From positions 1-35,042 of the forward strand of contig MWEF01000011.1 in the NCBI GenBank assembly GCA_002070905.1: a stretch of 35,042 bases of DNA, in the 5' to 3' direction. This stretch comes from Tenericutes bacterium ADurb.Bin087. Its GTDB lineage: Bacteria > Bacillota_I > Bacilli_A > RFN20 > CAG-826. Positions within the stretch are counted from its first letter, which is position 1. Each line of letters starts with the position of its first letter. Both the position numbers and the translations under genes were made by a program. Below the pieces are notes generated by a model, which searched no databases, had not been told where the DNA came from, and worked only from the letters and a program-made list of their open reading frames with translations. This document shows positions 17,588 to 30,915 of the stretch, one piece after another.

Positions 17588-17710
17588 GAATTATTTACCT
17601 CCTTACATCTACAGGCGCTAATGGTCCTCAACTACGAATTCCCCGACTACACTTCATGACAACGCTTGTAGGTGTGTCGGCAACCTCGCATTTCAACGCG
17701 ACCATTAACT
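17588..17710 (-). ncRNA. Structured 5' leader of the S10 operon
   Basis: The predicted leader starts at about 17710. Its first bases, GTTAATGGTC (17700-17709), pair with GACCATTAGC (17617-17626), giving 10 bp with one G-U. This closes a junction that holds a short hairpin (GCGT...ATGC, 17688-17699) and a longer arm. In the arm CCGAC and ACAC pair with GTGT and GTCGG around one bulged A (17672-17680 with 17643-17652), with an inner ACAAGCGTTGT hairpin (17659-17669). Downstream lies the AAGGAGG Shine-Dalgarno. Such leaders regulate S10 operons in other bacteria (L4 in E. coli); membership of a named RNA family was not tested. Confidence 0.62.
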
Positions 17711-17716
17711 TGCTAA

Positions 17717-17745
17717 ATAATACTAAAAGCATAATATAATGTCAA
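17717..17745 (-). promoter_or_regulatory. S10 operon promoter
   Basis: The minus strand reads TTGACA (17740-17745), 17 bases, then TATTAT (17717-17722): a perfect -35 and a 5/6 -10 at optimal spacing. An A/T-rich block immediately upstream resembles an UP element. It is placed to drive rpsJ through rplQ. It is the strongest housekeeping promoter visible in the window. Confidence 0.92.
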
Positions 17746-17842
17746 CCATAAACGATAAAAAATATATATTTTTATATATAAGGTCATAAAATTTAACTAA
17801 AAAGTCATTTTCAAACATTTAAACTTTTTGCCTTAAATCGTG

Positions 17843-17867
17843 AAAAAAACCACTTTTGCAAGCGGTT
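17843..17867 (-). terminator. Rho-independent terminator after queH
   Basis: On the minus strand AACCGCTT, loop GCAA, then AAGTGGTT form an 8-bp stem with one G-U pair, followed by seven T. The GNRA loop is the same as in the rplQ terminator. It begins about 47 bp after the queH stop and separates the queuosine unit from the S10 promoter. Confidence 0.92.
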
Positions 17868-17914
17868 CCATTTTTTCTTCAATTTATTCTTTTTGGTCCA
17901 AAATTCGTGAAAAA

Positions 17915-18577
17915 TTAATGATTTTCGTTATCTTTTTTCATTTTATTTCGTAAAACAGTGTCGCGAAAAGAGTATTCACAGCCGCAATATTCTTGTTGAT
18001 ATAAGTTATATTCTTCTTTCATTTCACGAACACGTAATAATCCCGCCTTTTTCTTAAAATCACTATAAAAATATTTGATAGTTGGGTAGTAGGGCGCAAT
18101 TTCTTTGGCGATTTCATTAATGACTTGCGAGTTCTTTTGACGCGAGATTGTAAGCGTTGTTGTCGCATATTCGAAGCCGTTTTCACTGCCATGTTTTAAC
18201 GCTGCTTCAATTCGTTTTCGGTAACATGCGTGGCATCTTTTCCCGCCCTCAGGTTCCGCGGCAAGTGCTCTAAGTTCTGCCATAAAGCTTTCGTGATTAT
18301 ATGGTAAGAATATAACTTTAACATCCTGTTTATTATTGATATTAAATTCTCTGACAAATCTTTCAATTTCGTCACGCCGTTTAATAAATTCTGCTTCGGG
18401 ATATATATTGCTATTTTGGTAAACGATTGTGACTTCAAAAAATGGCGTCAAAAACTCTAAAGTATGACTAGAACACGGGGCGCAGCAAGCATGGAGCGCT
18501 AGTTTTGGTCTAAGTCCTTTGTCTTTAAACTTATTAATTTCTTCAATCGCTACATTGTAATAATTAATCTTGTCCAT
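17915..18577 (-). CDS. queH: Epoxyqueuosine reductase QueH
   Basis: Catalyses the last step of queuosine synthesis, reducing epoxyqueuosine in tRNA to queuosine; QueH is the non-orthologous replacement for cobalamin-dependent QueG. The 220 aa contain LALHACCAPCSSHTLE (C31, C32, C35), the GGKRCHACYRKR motif (C115, C118) and EYCGC near the end (C198, C200). These are the Cys sets expected for the iron-sulfur/metal site of the DUF208 family. It overlaps queA by 14 bp and ends the queT-tgt-queA-queH unit before a terminator. Confidence 0.95.
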   Translation of the reverse strand: MDKINYYNVAIEEINKFKDKGLRPKLALHACCAPCSSHTLEFLTPFFEVTIVYQNSNIYPEAEFIKRRDEIERFVREFNINNKQDVKVIFLPYNHESFMAELRALAAEPEGGKRCHACYRKRIEAALKHGSENGFEYATTTLTISRQKNSQVINEIAKEIAPYYPTIKYFYSDFKKKAGLLRVREMKEEYNLYQQEYCGCEYSFRDTVLRNKMKKDNENH

Positions 18578-19597
18578 ATATATACATTACATCACCAAAG
18601 GAGAAAAAGCGATATCTTTCTTCTATTGCGTGGCGATAAGCCGCGAGAGTGTTTTCGCGACCTGCAAAAGCACTAACTAACATAATCAATGTTGACTTTG
18701 GTAAGTGAAAGTTCGTAATTAGTGCATTAATAACTTTAAATTTATAGCCTGGCGTAATAAATAAATTTGTGGCTTCGTTTGTGGCAACAATCTTTTGATA
18801 TTTAGCAAAATTTGCTTCTAGTGTCCTTGTCGCGGTTGTTCCAACACTGATGATTCTCCGTTTTTCTAGCAACGCTTTATTTAATATTTCTGCTGCTGCT
18901 TCACTAATTTCATAGGTTTCGTAATGCATTTTATGATCTTTAGTGTCACTAACACTCACAGGTTTAAAAGTGCCTAATCCAATATGTAATGTAATTTCCA
19001 CAATCTCTATCCCTTTGCGTTTAAGTTCCGCAAGTATTTCAGGGGTAAAGTGAAAACCCGCTGTTGGTGCCGCTGCACTCCCTGGCGCTTTTGCATACAC
19101 CGTTTGATAGCGCGCATATTTTTCACTTTTATCTTCAATATATGGTGGTAAGGGTGTCGTTCCTACTTTCTCTAAAACTTCAAGAAAAACACCTTCATAC
19201 TTAAACCTCACAGTGTGAATTCCTTCACCATGTTTAGCAAGACATTCCATTAAAAGTTTACCATCACCAAAAGCAACAATAGTTCCAACTTTAACGGCTT
19301 TAGCGTTACCAATTAACACTTCATATTCGTCATTTTTAAGCGCTTTTAAAAGGACAACTTCAATCTTTGCCCCCGTTGGCACTTTCACACCCCTAAGCCT
19401 AGCGGGTATAACTTTTGTATTATTCAAAACTAACACATCGCCGCGATTAAAATACTTAGTAATATCGTAAAAATGCTCATCTTTTAATTCATTTTTATCT
19501 TTGTTAAACACCAAAAGACGTGCATTTTGCCGTGAAAGAGCGGGATATTGCGCAATTAATTCTTTTGGTAAATCAAAATCAAAAAGATTAACATCCA

Positions 19598-19598
<1 letters not shown>
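18564..19598 (-). CDS. queA: S-adenosylmethionine:tRNA ribosyltransferase-isomerase QueA
   Basis: Transfers and isomerises the ribosyl group of SAM onto preQ1 at the wobble base of tRNA, making epoxyqueuosine. At 344 aa it is full length. Family motifs: FDFDLPKELIAQYP at the start, RQNARLLVF, DVLVLNNTKVIPARL, the PLPPYI segment, YAKAPGSAAAPTAGFHFT, LHIGLGTFKPV and ITNFHLPKSTLIMLVSAFAG. Its ATG overlaps the tgt stop (TAATG). Its presence shows that the Tgt here inserts preQ1 rather than finished queuine. Confidence 0.97.
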
Positions 19599-21230
<1,632 letters not shown>

Positions 21231-21231
21231 T

Positions 21232-21284
21232 TTTTCTCCTTGTTTTGATGGTGGTGGTTATGCAAGGACAACACCTAAACATCA
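21232..21284 (-). promoter_or_regulatory. Candidate preQ1 riboswitch controlling queT
   Basis: The RNA before queT folds as an H-type pseudoknot. Stem 1 pairs GGTG plus TG (21269-21275) with CA plus CACC (21250-21256), with one mismatch. The loop segment TCCTTG (21263-21268) pairs with CAAGGA (21237-21242), which contains the queT Shine-Dalgarno; the linker between them is A-rich (ATCAAAA). This P1-P2-A-rich-tail layout, the loop end TAACC and the tail CAAAACAAGG resemble preQ1 class I aptamers, as I recall the thermophilic Thermoanaerobacter (Tte) example. PreQ1 riboswitches are known upstream of queT. The class is uncertain; folding by eye only. Confidence 0.66.
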
Positions 21285-21290
21285 CTATCG

Positions 21291-22718
21291 TTATCGTTTA
21301 TCAATTTCTTGTTTCATGAGCTTGCTAGCAAGCGCTGGATTAACTTTTCCTTTGGTCTTTTTCATGACTTGGCCAACCAAGAAACCCATTGCTCTATCTT
21401 TGCCTGCTTTAATATCATCAATCACACTTAAGTTTTCATTGATAACTTCATTGATGACATCAAGAATAAAATCAGTGTCACTTACTTGCACTAAGTTAAG
21501 GGCTTTAGCTTTTGTTTCTGGGTCTTCATTAGTATCAATAATATGCGTAAATAATTCGCGTGCTTGACTATTAGAAATCGTACCATTATCAATTAAATTA
21601 ATAAGTTTAGCCGTATTTTGCGGGGATAATGAAACACTTTTAGCGTTTTTGCCTTCTTTATTTAAGTATGAACTAAATTCTCCGATTATCCAGTTAATGA
21701 GCATTTTATAATTACTGACATTCGCTGCTGCTTCATCAAAATAATGCGTTAATTCTTTATCTTGCAATAAGATATTTACTTCATGAGCATTAAGTTTAAA
21801 CTTAGCAAAATATCGTTCACGTTTAGCGCTTGGTAATTCTTTCATCGCCACGATTGTTTCTTTGATAAAGTCTTTACTTAAAGCGATTGGCAAAATATTT
21901 CCTTCAGGAATATAGCGATAATCCACTGCTTCGTCTTTCTGGCGCATGACAACAGTGTCTTTAAGGGAATCATCATAACGCCGTGTTTGACTTTCAACTT
22001 TAGCGCCCTTGTCTAACAATGCACTTTGGCGCATAATTTCCATTTCAATTGCTTTACCGATATTTGAAATGGAATTCATATTTTTAATTTCCACTTTATT
22101 CCCGAACTTTAAAGCGCCAATAGGACGAAGTGAAATGTTAACATCACAGCGGAGTGACCCCTCTTCCATCTTCCCATCACTTATTTCGAGAAAAGTAACA
22201 ATTTCACGCACAGCTTCAACGAACGCCATTGCTTCTTCTCCGCTTCGTAAGTCAGGTTCTGTGACAAGTTCCACTAGCGGAAGACCAGCGCGATTATAGT
22301 CAATAAGTGTTATATCCGCGAGATGAATTTGCTTCGCGGTATCTTCTTCCATATGAATCCTTTCAATGCGAATCCTCTTTTTAGTGTCATTAACAAAAAT
22401 ATCTAAATAACCATCACTCCCAATGGGTCGTCGTTGTTGCGTAATTTGATAACCTTTTGGTAAATCACTATAAAAATAATTTTTACGATCAAAATGAAGT
22501 TCTTCATCAATATTCATATTTAAGGCATGCGCTAACATAATCGCGTTTTTAACCGCTTTTTTATTTACAGTTGGTAGTGTGCCTGGGAAAGCCATGTCAA
22601 CAACATTCACATTTGTGTTTGCGGGCGCGTCAAAAAGACTTGATGAACTTGAAAACATCTTCGTTTTTGTTTTTGTTTCAATATGAATTTCTAAACCAAT
22701 AATTACTTCGTATTTCAT
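21291..22718 (-). CDS. gatB: Aspartyl/glutamyl-tRNA amidotransferase subunit B
   Basis: Kinase/tRNA-binding subunit of the GatCAB complex, which converts Glu-tRNA-Gln (and Asp-tRNA-Asn) to the amide. The 475 aa start YEVIIGLEIHIETKTKTKMF, contain ALNMNIDEELHFDRKNYFYSDLPKGYQITQ and EDTAKQIH...LIDYNRAGLPLVELVTEPDLRSGEEA, and end in the helical YqeY-like tail domain. It overlaps gatA by the 4-base ATGA. An asnS gene is also present, so Glu-tRNA-Gln is the likely main substrate. Confidence 0.98.
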   Translation of the reverse strand: MKYEVIIGLEIHIETKTKTKMFSSSSSLFDAPANTNVNVVDMAFPGTLPTVNKKAVKNAIMLAHALNMNIDEELHFDRKNYFYSDLPKGYQITQQRRPIGSDGYLDIFVNDTKKRIRIERIHMEEDTAKQIHLADITLIDYNRAGLPLVELVTEPDLRSGEEAMAFVEAVREIVTFLEISDGKMEEGSLRCDVNISLRPIGALKFGNKVEIKNMNSISNIGKAIEMEIMRQSALLDKGAKVESQTRRYDDSLKDTVVMRQKDEAVDYRYIPEGNILPIALSKDFIKETIVAMKELPSAKRERYFAKFKLNAHEVNILLQDKELTHYFDEAAANVSNYKMLINWIIGEFSSYLNKEGKNAKSVSLSPQNTAKLINLIDNGTISNSQARELFTHIIDTNEDPETKAKALNLVQVSDTDFILDVINEVINENLSVIDDIKAGKDRAMGFLVGQVMKKTKGKVNPALASKLMKQEIDKR

Positions 22719-24157
22719 AATTTTAGCCCCGCATGTAAGTTATATAGTTTGGTAATTTCTTCGATTTTAAGGGCAATATTTAAAACATTAAAGTCATCAA
22801 ACTGTTTGCCAGTTAAATTAATCCCTATTGGTAGTCCCTCATCTAAACAAAACGGTAATGTAAGCGAGGGATTGCCACCAAAATTAGCGATCGCCATATA
22901 GTTATTTTCGATTTCGCTATTTGGTTCGCTTGGTTTGTTGACTGTTGGAGCGTGATTTGGCGCTGCTGGTAACATAATAACGTCATAACTTGCTAAAACT
23001 TGATCTACTGCTTCAACAATTAAACGCCGTGCTTTTTGCGCTCTATCATAATACTTTTGTCTATTTTCTTTTTTAAGGGCGTACTGCCCTAACATTAACC
23101 GATGTTTAATGCGCGATGAGAAACCTTGCCCCCGAGTATTTGCAACAATTTCTTCATAACTTTCGCCGTCTTTCTTGTTACCAAAACCAATGCCCGTTAA
23201 ATTTGCCGTACTAATACTAGCTTCGGCACAACTTAAAATAAAGTAGGTTGGAAAAATAGCGGCCAAAATATCTTTATCAAACGGAACAAAGTCGACGACT
23301 GCTCCTTCTTGTCGTAATTGTTCCACTAAAGTATTAAATTCATTAATTAATAATTTATTTTTCATTAGCGCAAATAATGGTTCTAAAACGGCAATCCGTT
23401 TTCCCTTCAAAGTTGCCATTCCCGCTTCTTTTTGTAAAGTTCTCGCCATTGATGTTGCATCTTTTTTATCATAACCGCTTGTTTTTTCAAAAAGCACGCG
23501 CGCTTCACCGACACTGCGTGTAAAGAAACCAACATGATCTAAAGTCGGCATAAAAGCATAAAGACCAAAGCGTGAAATGGCACCCCATGTTGGTTTAAAA
23601 CCGACGAGTCCCGCAAAGCTTGCTGGTTTACGAATTGAGTCGCCAGTATCACTGCCAACTGCAAAAGGAACATAGCCACTAGCAACCCCGCTAGCGCTCC
23701 CGCTACTTGAGCCGCCAACAATTCGTGTTCTTTCTTTACCATAAGGATTGTATGTTGTGCCTTTATGACCCGTTTCACCACGGCCGCCCATACCAAATTC
23801 ATCAAGTGTTGTTTTAGCAACTGGGATTGCTTTAGCGGCGACAAGTTTTTCAATCACTTCCGCATTACAAAGTGGGACAAAGCCATTTAAAATATTACTG
23901 CTCCCTGTTGTTTCCACGCCCTTAGTAGTGAGATTATCTTTCACTAAAAAGGGTATGCCCCAGAGCACATTATCTTCTTCAACTTTAGTAAGACTAGCCG
24001 CCGCGGCGCGCGCTTTTTCATACATTGTTTTTTCTAAAATATTGTTTTGATCTTTTTCTAAAGCCGCAATTACTTCATTTATAACATCAAGCGGTGTTGC
24101 TTTGCCCGCGACGTAGAGCTCATGAAGTTCAGTCATTGTTAAACCAAGGTATTTCAT
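22715..24157 (-). CDS. gatA: Aspartyl/glutamyl-tRNA amidotransferase subunit A
   Basis: Glutaminase/amidase subunit of GatCAB that releases ammonia from Gln. At 480 aa it is full length. The Ser-cisSer-Lys triad fits K73 (PFLVKDNL), S150 (GGSSSGSASG) and S174 (GSDTGDSIRKPAS); the 24-residue spacing between the serines matches the family. It overlaps gatB by 4 bp and follows gatC by 1 bp, so the three subunits are co-translated. Nothing is missing. Confidence 0.98.
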   Translation of the reverse strand: MKYLGLTMTELHELYVAGKATPLDVINEVIAALEKDQNNILEKTMYEKARAAAASLTKVEEDNVLWGIPFLVKDNLTTKGVETTGSSNILNGFVPLCNAEVIEKLVAAKAIPVAKTTLDEFGMGGRGETGHKGTTYNPYGKERTRIVGGSSSGSASGVASGYVPFAVGSDTGDSIRKPASFAGLVGFKPTWGAISRFGLYAFMPTLDHVGFFTRSVGEARVLFEKTSGYDKKDATSMARTLQKEAGMATLKGKRIAVLEPLFALMKNKLLINEFNTLVEQLRQEGAVVDFVPFDKDILAAIFPTYFILSCAEASISTANLTGIGFGNKKDGESYEEIVANTRGQGFSSRIKHRLMLGQYALKKENRQKYYDRAQKARRLIVEAVDQVLASYDVIMLPAAPNHAPTVNKPSEPNSEIENNYMAIANFGGNPSLTLPFCLDEGLPIGINLTGKQFDDFNVLNIALKIEEITKLYNLHAGLKL

Positions 24158-24158
24158 C

Positions 24159-24446
24159 TTATTTCACCACCTTTGGAACAACGACAAAAGTATCTTTAAC
24201 ATTCTTACTATTTTTTAATATTTCTTTTGCGCCAGGACTAACTTCTGCTTCGTCTTCACGTAAATATGTTTGTGTCACCTTAAACGGGAATACCATCGGC
24301 GCCGTTTCATCAATGTTAGGCAGTACTTCTAAAAGTGCTGCTAATTTCTTAAAATACGCAAGTTCACTGGCAAAAGCCGCCTCTTCTTCGGGAGTAAGCG
24401 TTATTAGAATCTCGTTCGCTAACTTTTTTGTTTCATCTTTATTCAT
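24159..24446 (-). CDS. gatC: Aspartyl/glutamyl-tRNA amidotransferase subunit C
   Basis: Small subunit that wraps around GatA/GatB and stabilises the complex. The 95 aa include KKLANEILITLTPEEEAAFASELAYFKKLAALLEVLPNIDETAP, where the LxxEE...L...F and (V/I)xTxxxxP patterns of GatC are seen, and a C-terminus (LREDEAEVSPGAKEIL) where the family has LRxDxxxxS. The Shine-Dalgarno GGAG lies in the short gap after ligA. It is the first of gatC-gatA-gatB. Confidence 0.95.
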   Translation of the reverse strand: MNKDETKKLANEILITLTPEEEAAFASELAYFKKLAALLEVLPNIDETAPMVFPFKVTQTYLREDEAEVSPGAKEILKNSKNVKDTFVVVPKVVK

Positions 24447-24468
24447 AAATAACTCCGTTAGTAATATA

Positions 24469-28661
<4,193 letters not shown>

Positions 28662-28670
28662 ATCTAAAAT

Positions 28671-28679
28671 ATTATAACA
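28671..28679 (-). promoter_or_regulatory. Extended -10 promoter of pcrA
   Basis: The minus strand reads TGTTATAAT, an extended -10 with a perfect TATAAT, followed by nine bases and the pcrA ATG. The expected transcript would begin 0-3 bases before the start codon. It is divergent from the plus-strand promoter at 28702-28730, the two -10 boxes being about 50 bp apart. Inferred from sequence. Confidence 0.6.
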
Positions 28680-28701
28680 TAATATAGGGCGAAATTACTC
28701 C

Positions 28702-28730
28702 CTGATAGAAGCCCTTTTTTATGTTAAAAT
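28702..28730 (+). promoter_or_regulatory. Promoter of the plus-strand membrane-protein operon
   Basis: CTGATA (28702-28707, 4/6 match to TTGACA), 17 bases, then TAAAAT (28725-28730), with the extended -10 dinucleotide TG at 28722-28723. The predicted +1 is 28737, the A of an in-frame ATG, so the mRNA would be leaderless. This is the same geometry as the cysS promoter. Confidence 0.58.
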
Positions 28731-28736
28731 ATGACT

Positions 28737-29642
28737 ATGAAACTTAACTCATTATCACGCACCCATCAACTCGTTTTAGGGGCCCTTATGGGAGCAATCA
28801 ATGTCATATTTGCGCTTGTTAGCAGTTATTTATTTGCTTTCAGTTTATTAATCATGCTTTTTTTGCCACTTGCAAGTATCATCGTCGCGATTAATATTGA
28901 GCTTAAATACTATCCTGTATATTTGCTTGGTACACTTGCATTAGCGCTTGTCTTAAACCTTGGTAACATTGATAACACTCTCTTTTTCTTGCTTCCAATA
29001 TTAACAAGCGGATTAGCGTTTGGCCTTTTAATTAAGTACAACATCCCCGATATTATTATTTTACTTGTTGTAAGCGGTATTAATCTTTTAACCACTCTAA
29101 TAACTATTCCCATTATTAACTTAATATATGACATTAATTTTTTAGCGGTGTTTGCTACGTTTATTGGCTTTAATAATCTTGAATATGGCGCATTAGTGTT
29201 ACCATCTATCTTAACGCTTTTAGCGGTAATGCAAACACTGATAACGCTTGTGATTGTAACGCAAGACGCGGCGCTTTTTCGCTTAGAAATTAACACGAAT
29301 TATTGGCCTTATGTCAATCTAGTTAATTTAGTATTCAGCGCTCAACTATGTGTTATATCATTATTTTTTGTCAAAATTGGGTTAGCGTTATTATTCATTG
29401 TTATTTTATTAATGCTTTATCAAATCATTCATCTTTTCAAAAAACACCTCAATTTAGCGTGGTCAACATTACTTGCGGCAATAATCTTAGCAATTGTGGG
29501 AATTGCCATATTTGAAAATTACACACCCTTTCCATTTTATTTTGGTATCATTTTTGCTTTTATTCCAGTTGTGATTAGCGACGTTTTGTGGTTATATATT
29601 AGTAGAAAGAAAGACAAGGAACAAGATGAAGGGACTATTTAA
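28737..29642 (+). CDS. Uncharacterised polytopic membrane protein (YybS/DUF2232-like topology)
   Basis: A 301-aa protein with about eight or nine transmembrane helices and very few charges outside short loops. The start is taken at the second of two in-frame ATGs (28731 and 28737) because a -10 box ends at 28730 and would start the transcript at 28737. The N-terminus (LVLGALMGAINVIFALVSSY, then LFLPLASIIVAINIELKYYP) and the length recall YybS/DUF2232 proteins, but I could not confirm this. The highly charged C-terminus (SRKKDKEQDEG) is probably cytosolic. It overlaps the next gene by 17 bp. It is the first of three plus-strand genes in an otherwise minus-strand window. Confidence 0.8.
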   Translation: MKLNSLSRTHQLVLGALMGAINVIFALVSSYLFAFSLLIMLFLPLASIIVAINIELKYYPVYLLGTLALALVLNLGNIDNTLFFLLPILTSGLAFGLLIKYNIPDIIILLVVSGINLLTTLITIPIINLIYDINFLAVFATFIGFNNLEYGALVLPSILTLLAVMQTLITLVIVTQDAALFRLEINTNYWPYVNLVNLVFSAQLCVISLFFVKIGLALLFIVILLMLYQIIHLFKKHLNLAWSTLLAAIILAIVGIAIFENYTPFPFYFGIIFAFIPVVISDVLWLYISRKKDKEQDEGTI

Positions 29643-30048
29643 AAGATTAGGACAAGGATTGTTGTTTATCTTAGCGTTACCATTTGGGCTAATTATTTTC
29701 GCAATTTTCGCGGTATACGCTATTATGATGTTTTTCTATACGCTTTTTTCCGCTATTCCCGCTTTCTTTAAAGGTGAAAATGTGTTTGGACCAACCGAAT
29801 TAGATATTGCGGCTAGTACACGCCTAGCTGAACAAAAACTAGCGGCGCAACAACCACCGCCGCCACCAGTTGTGCAACCTTCAACAACAATCAACTTATT
29901 TACAGTGCAACAACCTGGTAGTGAACAAGTGCCACCACAAGTTACTTATACGCAAGGGGATGGTGTTACTTATCGCCGTGTTACTGAACAAGAAGTCGCA
30001 AAACTTCCTGAAGAAGCTATTATTGATCATAAAGAGGACCAAGAATGA
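29626..30048 (+). CDS. Unrecognised membrane-anchored protein with proline-rich soluble tail
   Basis: A 140-aa protein I do not recognise. Residues about 11-48 are hydrophobic (one long or two short membrane spans, LLFILALPFGLIIFAIFAV). A linker leads to a Pro/Gln-rich segment with five consecutive prolines (77-81), and the soluble tail ends in acidic residues (EEAIIDHKEDQE). AAGGA lies 5 bases before the ATG. It overlaps the upstream gene by 17 bp and the downstream gene by the 4-base ATGA, so all three are translationally coupled and likely work together in the membrane. No enzymatic motif is seen. Confidence 0.78.
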   Translation: MKGLFKRLGQGLLFILALPFGLIIFAIFAVYAIMMFFYTLFSAIPAFFKGENVFGPTELDIAASTRLAEQKLAAQQPPPPPVVQPSTTINLFTVQQPGSEQVPPQVTYTQGDGVTYRRVTEQEVAKLPEEAIIDHKEDQE

Positions 30049-30764
30049 TTTTGAATCCATATTTTTTATTAAAGCTAAGCGAGAGTGAAAAACGATTCTT
30101 AATCGTACTCTTTTTCCTGATTGTTGTCGTGCTTTTTGTGGGCGGACTTTTATATGAAGGCATCAGTAAATTCATGGCGCGCCAAGGCGAAGATATTGGG
30201 CGACTTATGGCAACCCAAGTTGAATCAGGTTATATTTCTTCGCTTAAACAATTTAAACGCAATTCCTATCGTAAATCACGCTTAGAATTTTATCGGCAAT
30301 TTGTAAAAACATTTATTATGATGCTTGTCTGGTTTGCGATTTATGGGACCGTAAGTATCTTTTATCGCCACTGGTTAGATTTATTTGATTACACTAGTGA
30401 AGGATTTACGACAATCTTATGGAAGTTTGATTACGCAAATACTCCGCGCAACACTTTCTTTGGCATCAGTGTCATTAGTGACTGGCCGCCATTACTCCAT
30501 AAACCATTTTTTAGCGCTAAAGCAATTCCTAGTTATCTTCTTGCACTCTTTGGCATTGTAATTATTATTTTGTTTGTCGGCCAAGTATTATCGTACTTAG
30601 CGCGTACCATCTTCATTATTCAACATGGTAAAAAGATGTTTACCCGTGATTTACGTGATTATAAATTAAGTGATTTAAGTGCCGCTCCTGCCGAATTACA
30701 AGAAAGCGGTGTCAATATTCCTGAAGTTACACCAAAGCAACAAGTGCCCCCCACTAACGGGTAA
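30045..30764 (+). CDS. Unrecognised three-span membrane protein
   Basis: A 239-aa protein I do not recognise. Likely transmembrane segments are 18-38, 87-107 and 163-186. Between the first two lies a basic, probably cytosolic segment (KQFKRNSYRKSRLEFYRQ). The 108-162 region, rich in aromatic residues (W, F, Y), would face the other side. The C-terminal ~50 residues are soluble, with a Pro-containing end (VTPKQQVPPTNG). GAGG lies 7 bases before the ATG, which overlaps the previous stop as ATGA. Its 3' end overlaps the end of the convergent 50-aa minus-strand gene by 11 bp. No catalytic motif is visible. Confidence 0.8.
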   Translation: MILNPYFLLKLSESEKRFLIVLFFLIVVVLFVGGLLYEGISKFMARQGEDIGRLMATQVESGYISSLKQFKRNSYRKSRLEFYRQFVKTFIMMLVWFAIYGTVSIFYRHWLDLFDYTSEGFTTILWKFDYANTPRNTFFGISVISDWPPLLHKPFFSAKAIPSYLLALFGIVIIILFVGQVLSYLARTIFIIQHGKKMFTRDLRDYKLSDLSAAPAELQESGVNIPEVTPKQQVPPTNG

Positions 30765-30906
30765 GCATTACACCAATTTGAATTCCGATAATAATTATTA
30801 AAATAATAATGATGATGCCTAAAACAAGGTTCCGTCTTTTATAACCACGGATTGCTATTTCTTCTTTTGTTAAGGGGATATCTTGTCCGTATTTATTCGT
30901 ATTCAC
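30754..30906 (-). CDS. 50-aa single-span membrane protein downstream of asnS
   Basis: A small gene starting with GTG at 30906 and ending TAG: MNTNKYGQDIPLTKEEIAIR, then GYKRRNLVLG, then a run of Ile/Leu ending GVMLTR. Residues ~1-25 are polar with a basic KRR stop-transfer-like cluster; ~27-47 form one strongly hydrophobic helix dominated by isoleucine. AGAGG, overlapping the asnS stop, lies 6 bases before the GTG, ideal spacing for coupled translation. By the positive-inside rule the N-terminus would be cytosolic. Family unknown. The 3' end overlaps the convergent plus-strand gene by 11 bp. Confidence 0.68.
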   Translation of the reverse strand: MNTNKYGQDIPLTKEEIAIRGYKRRNLVLGIIIIILIIIIGIQIGVMLTR

Positions 30907-30915
30907 TTTGCACCT

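Larger units (their letters stand above)
17588..17914. other. Gene-free region between queH and rpsJ
   Basis: This 327-bp stretch has no credible ORF. From the queH side it holds the queH terminator (17843-17867), a very AT-rich block (about 17746-17842, with the near-palindromic stretch TATATATTTTTATATATA around 17763-17780), the S10 promoter (17717-17745) and the rpsJ 5' leader with its Shine-Dalgarno. The AT block directly upstream of the -35 may act as an UP element. Nothing else is recognised. Confidence 0.85.

Noticed and set aside
17763-17782. AT-repeat palindrome (TATATA runs) upstream of the S10 promoter, possible origin or regulator site.
   Set aside because: Simple AT-rich UP-element-like sequence; no DnaA-box cluster or other iterons are present.
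21285-21310. Possible separate promoter at the gatB end for queT (TTGATA).
   Set aside because: No -10 hexamer is found at 15-19 bases from it. queT is more simply read through from gatB and controlled by the pseudoknot.
28688-28720. GGGC...GCCC followed by six T between the divergent pcrA and plus-strand promoters, terminator-like.
   Set aside because: It lies upstream of the predicted transcription starts of both divergent genes, the stem is only about five pairs with a ~20-nt loop, and no transcript should end there. It overlaps the -35 region of the plus-strand promoter.
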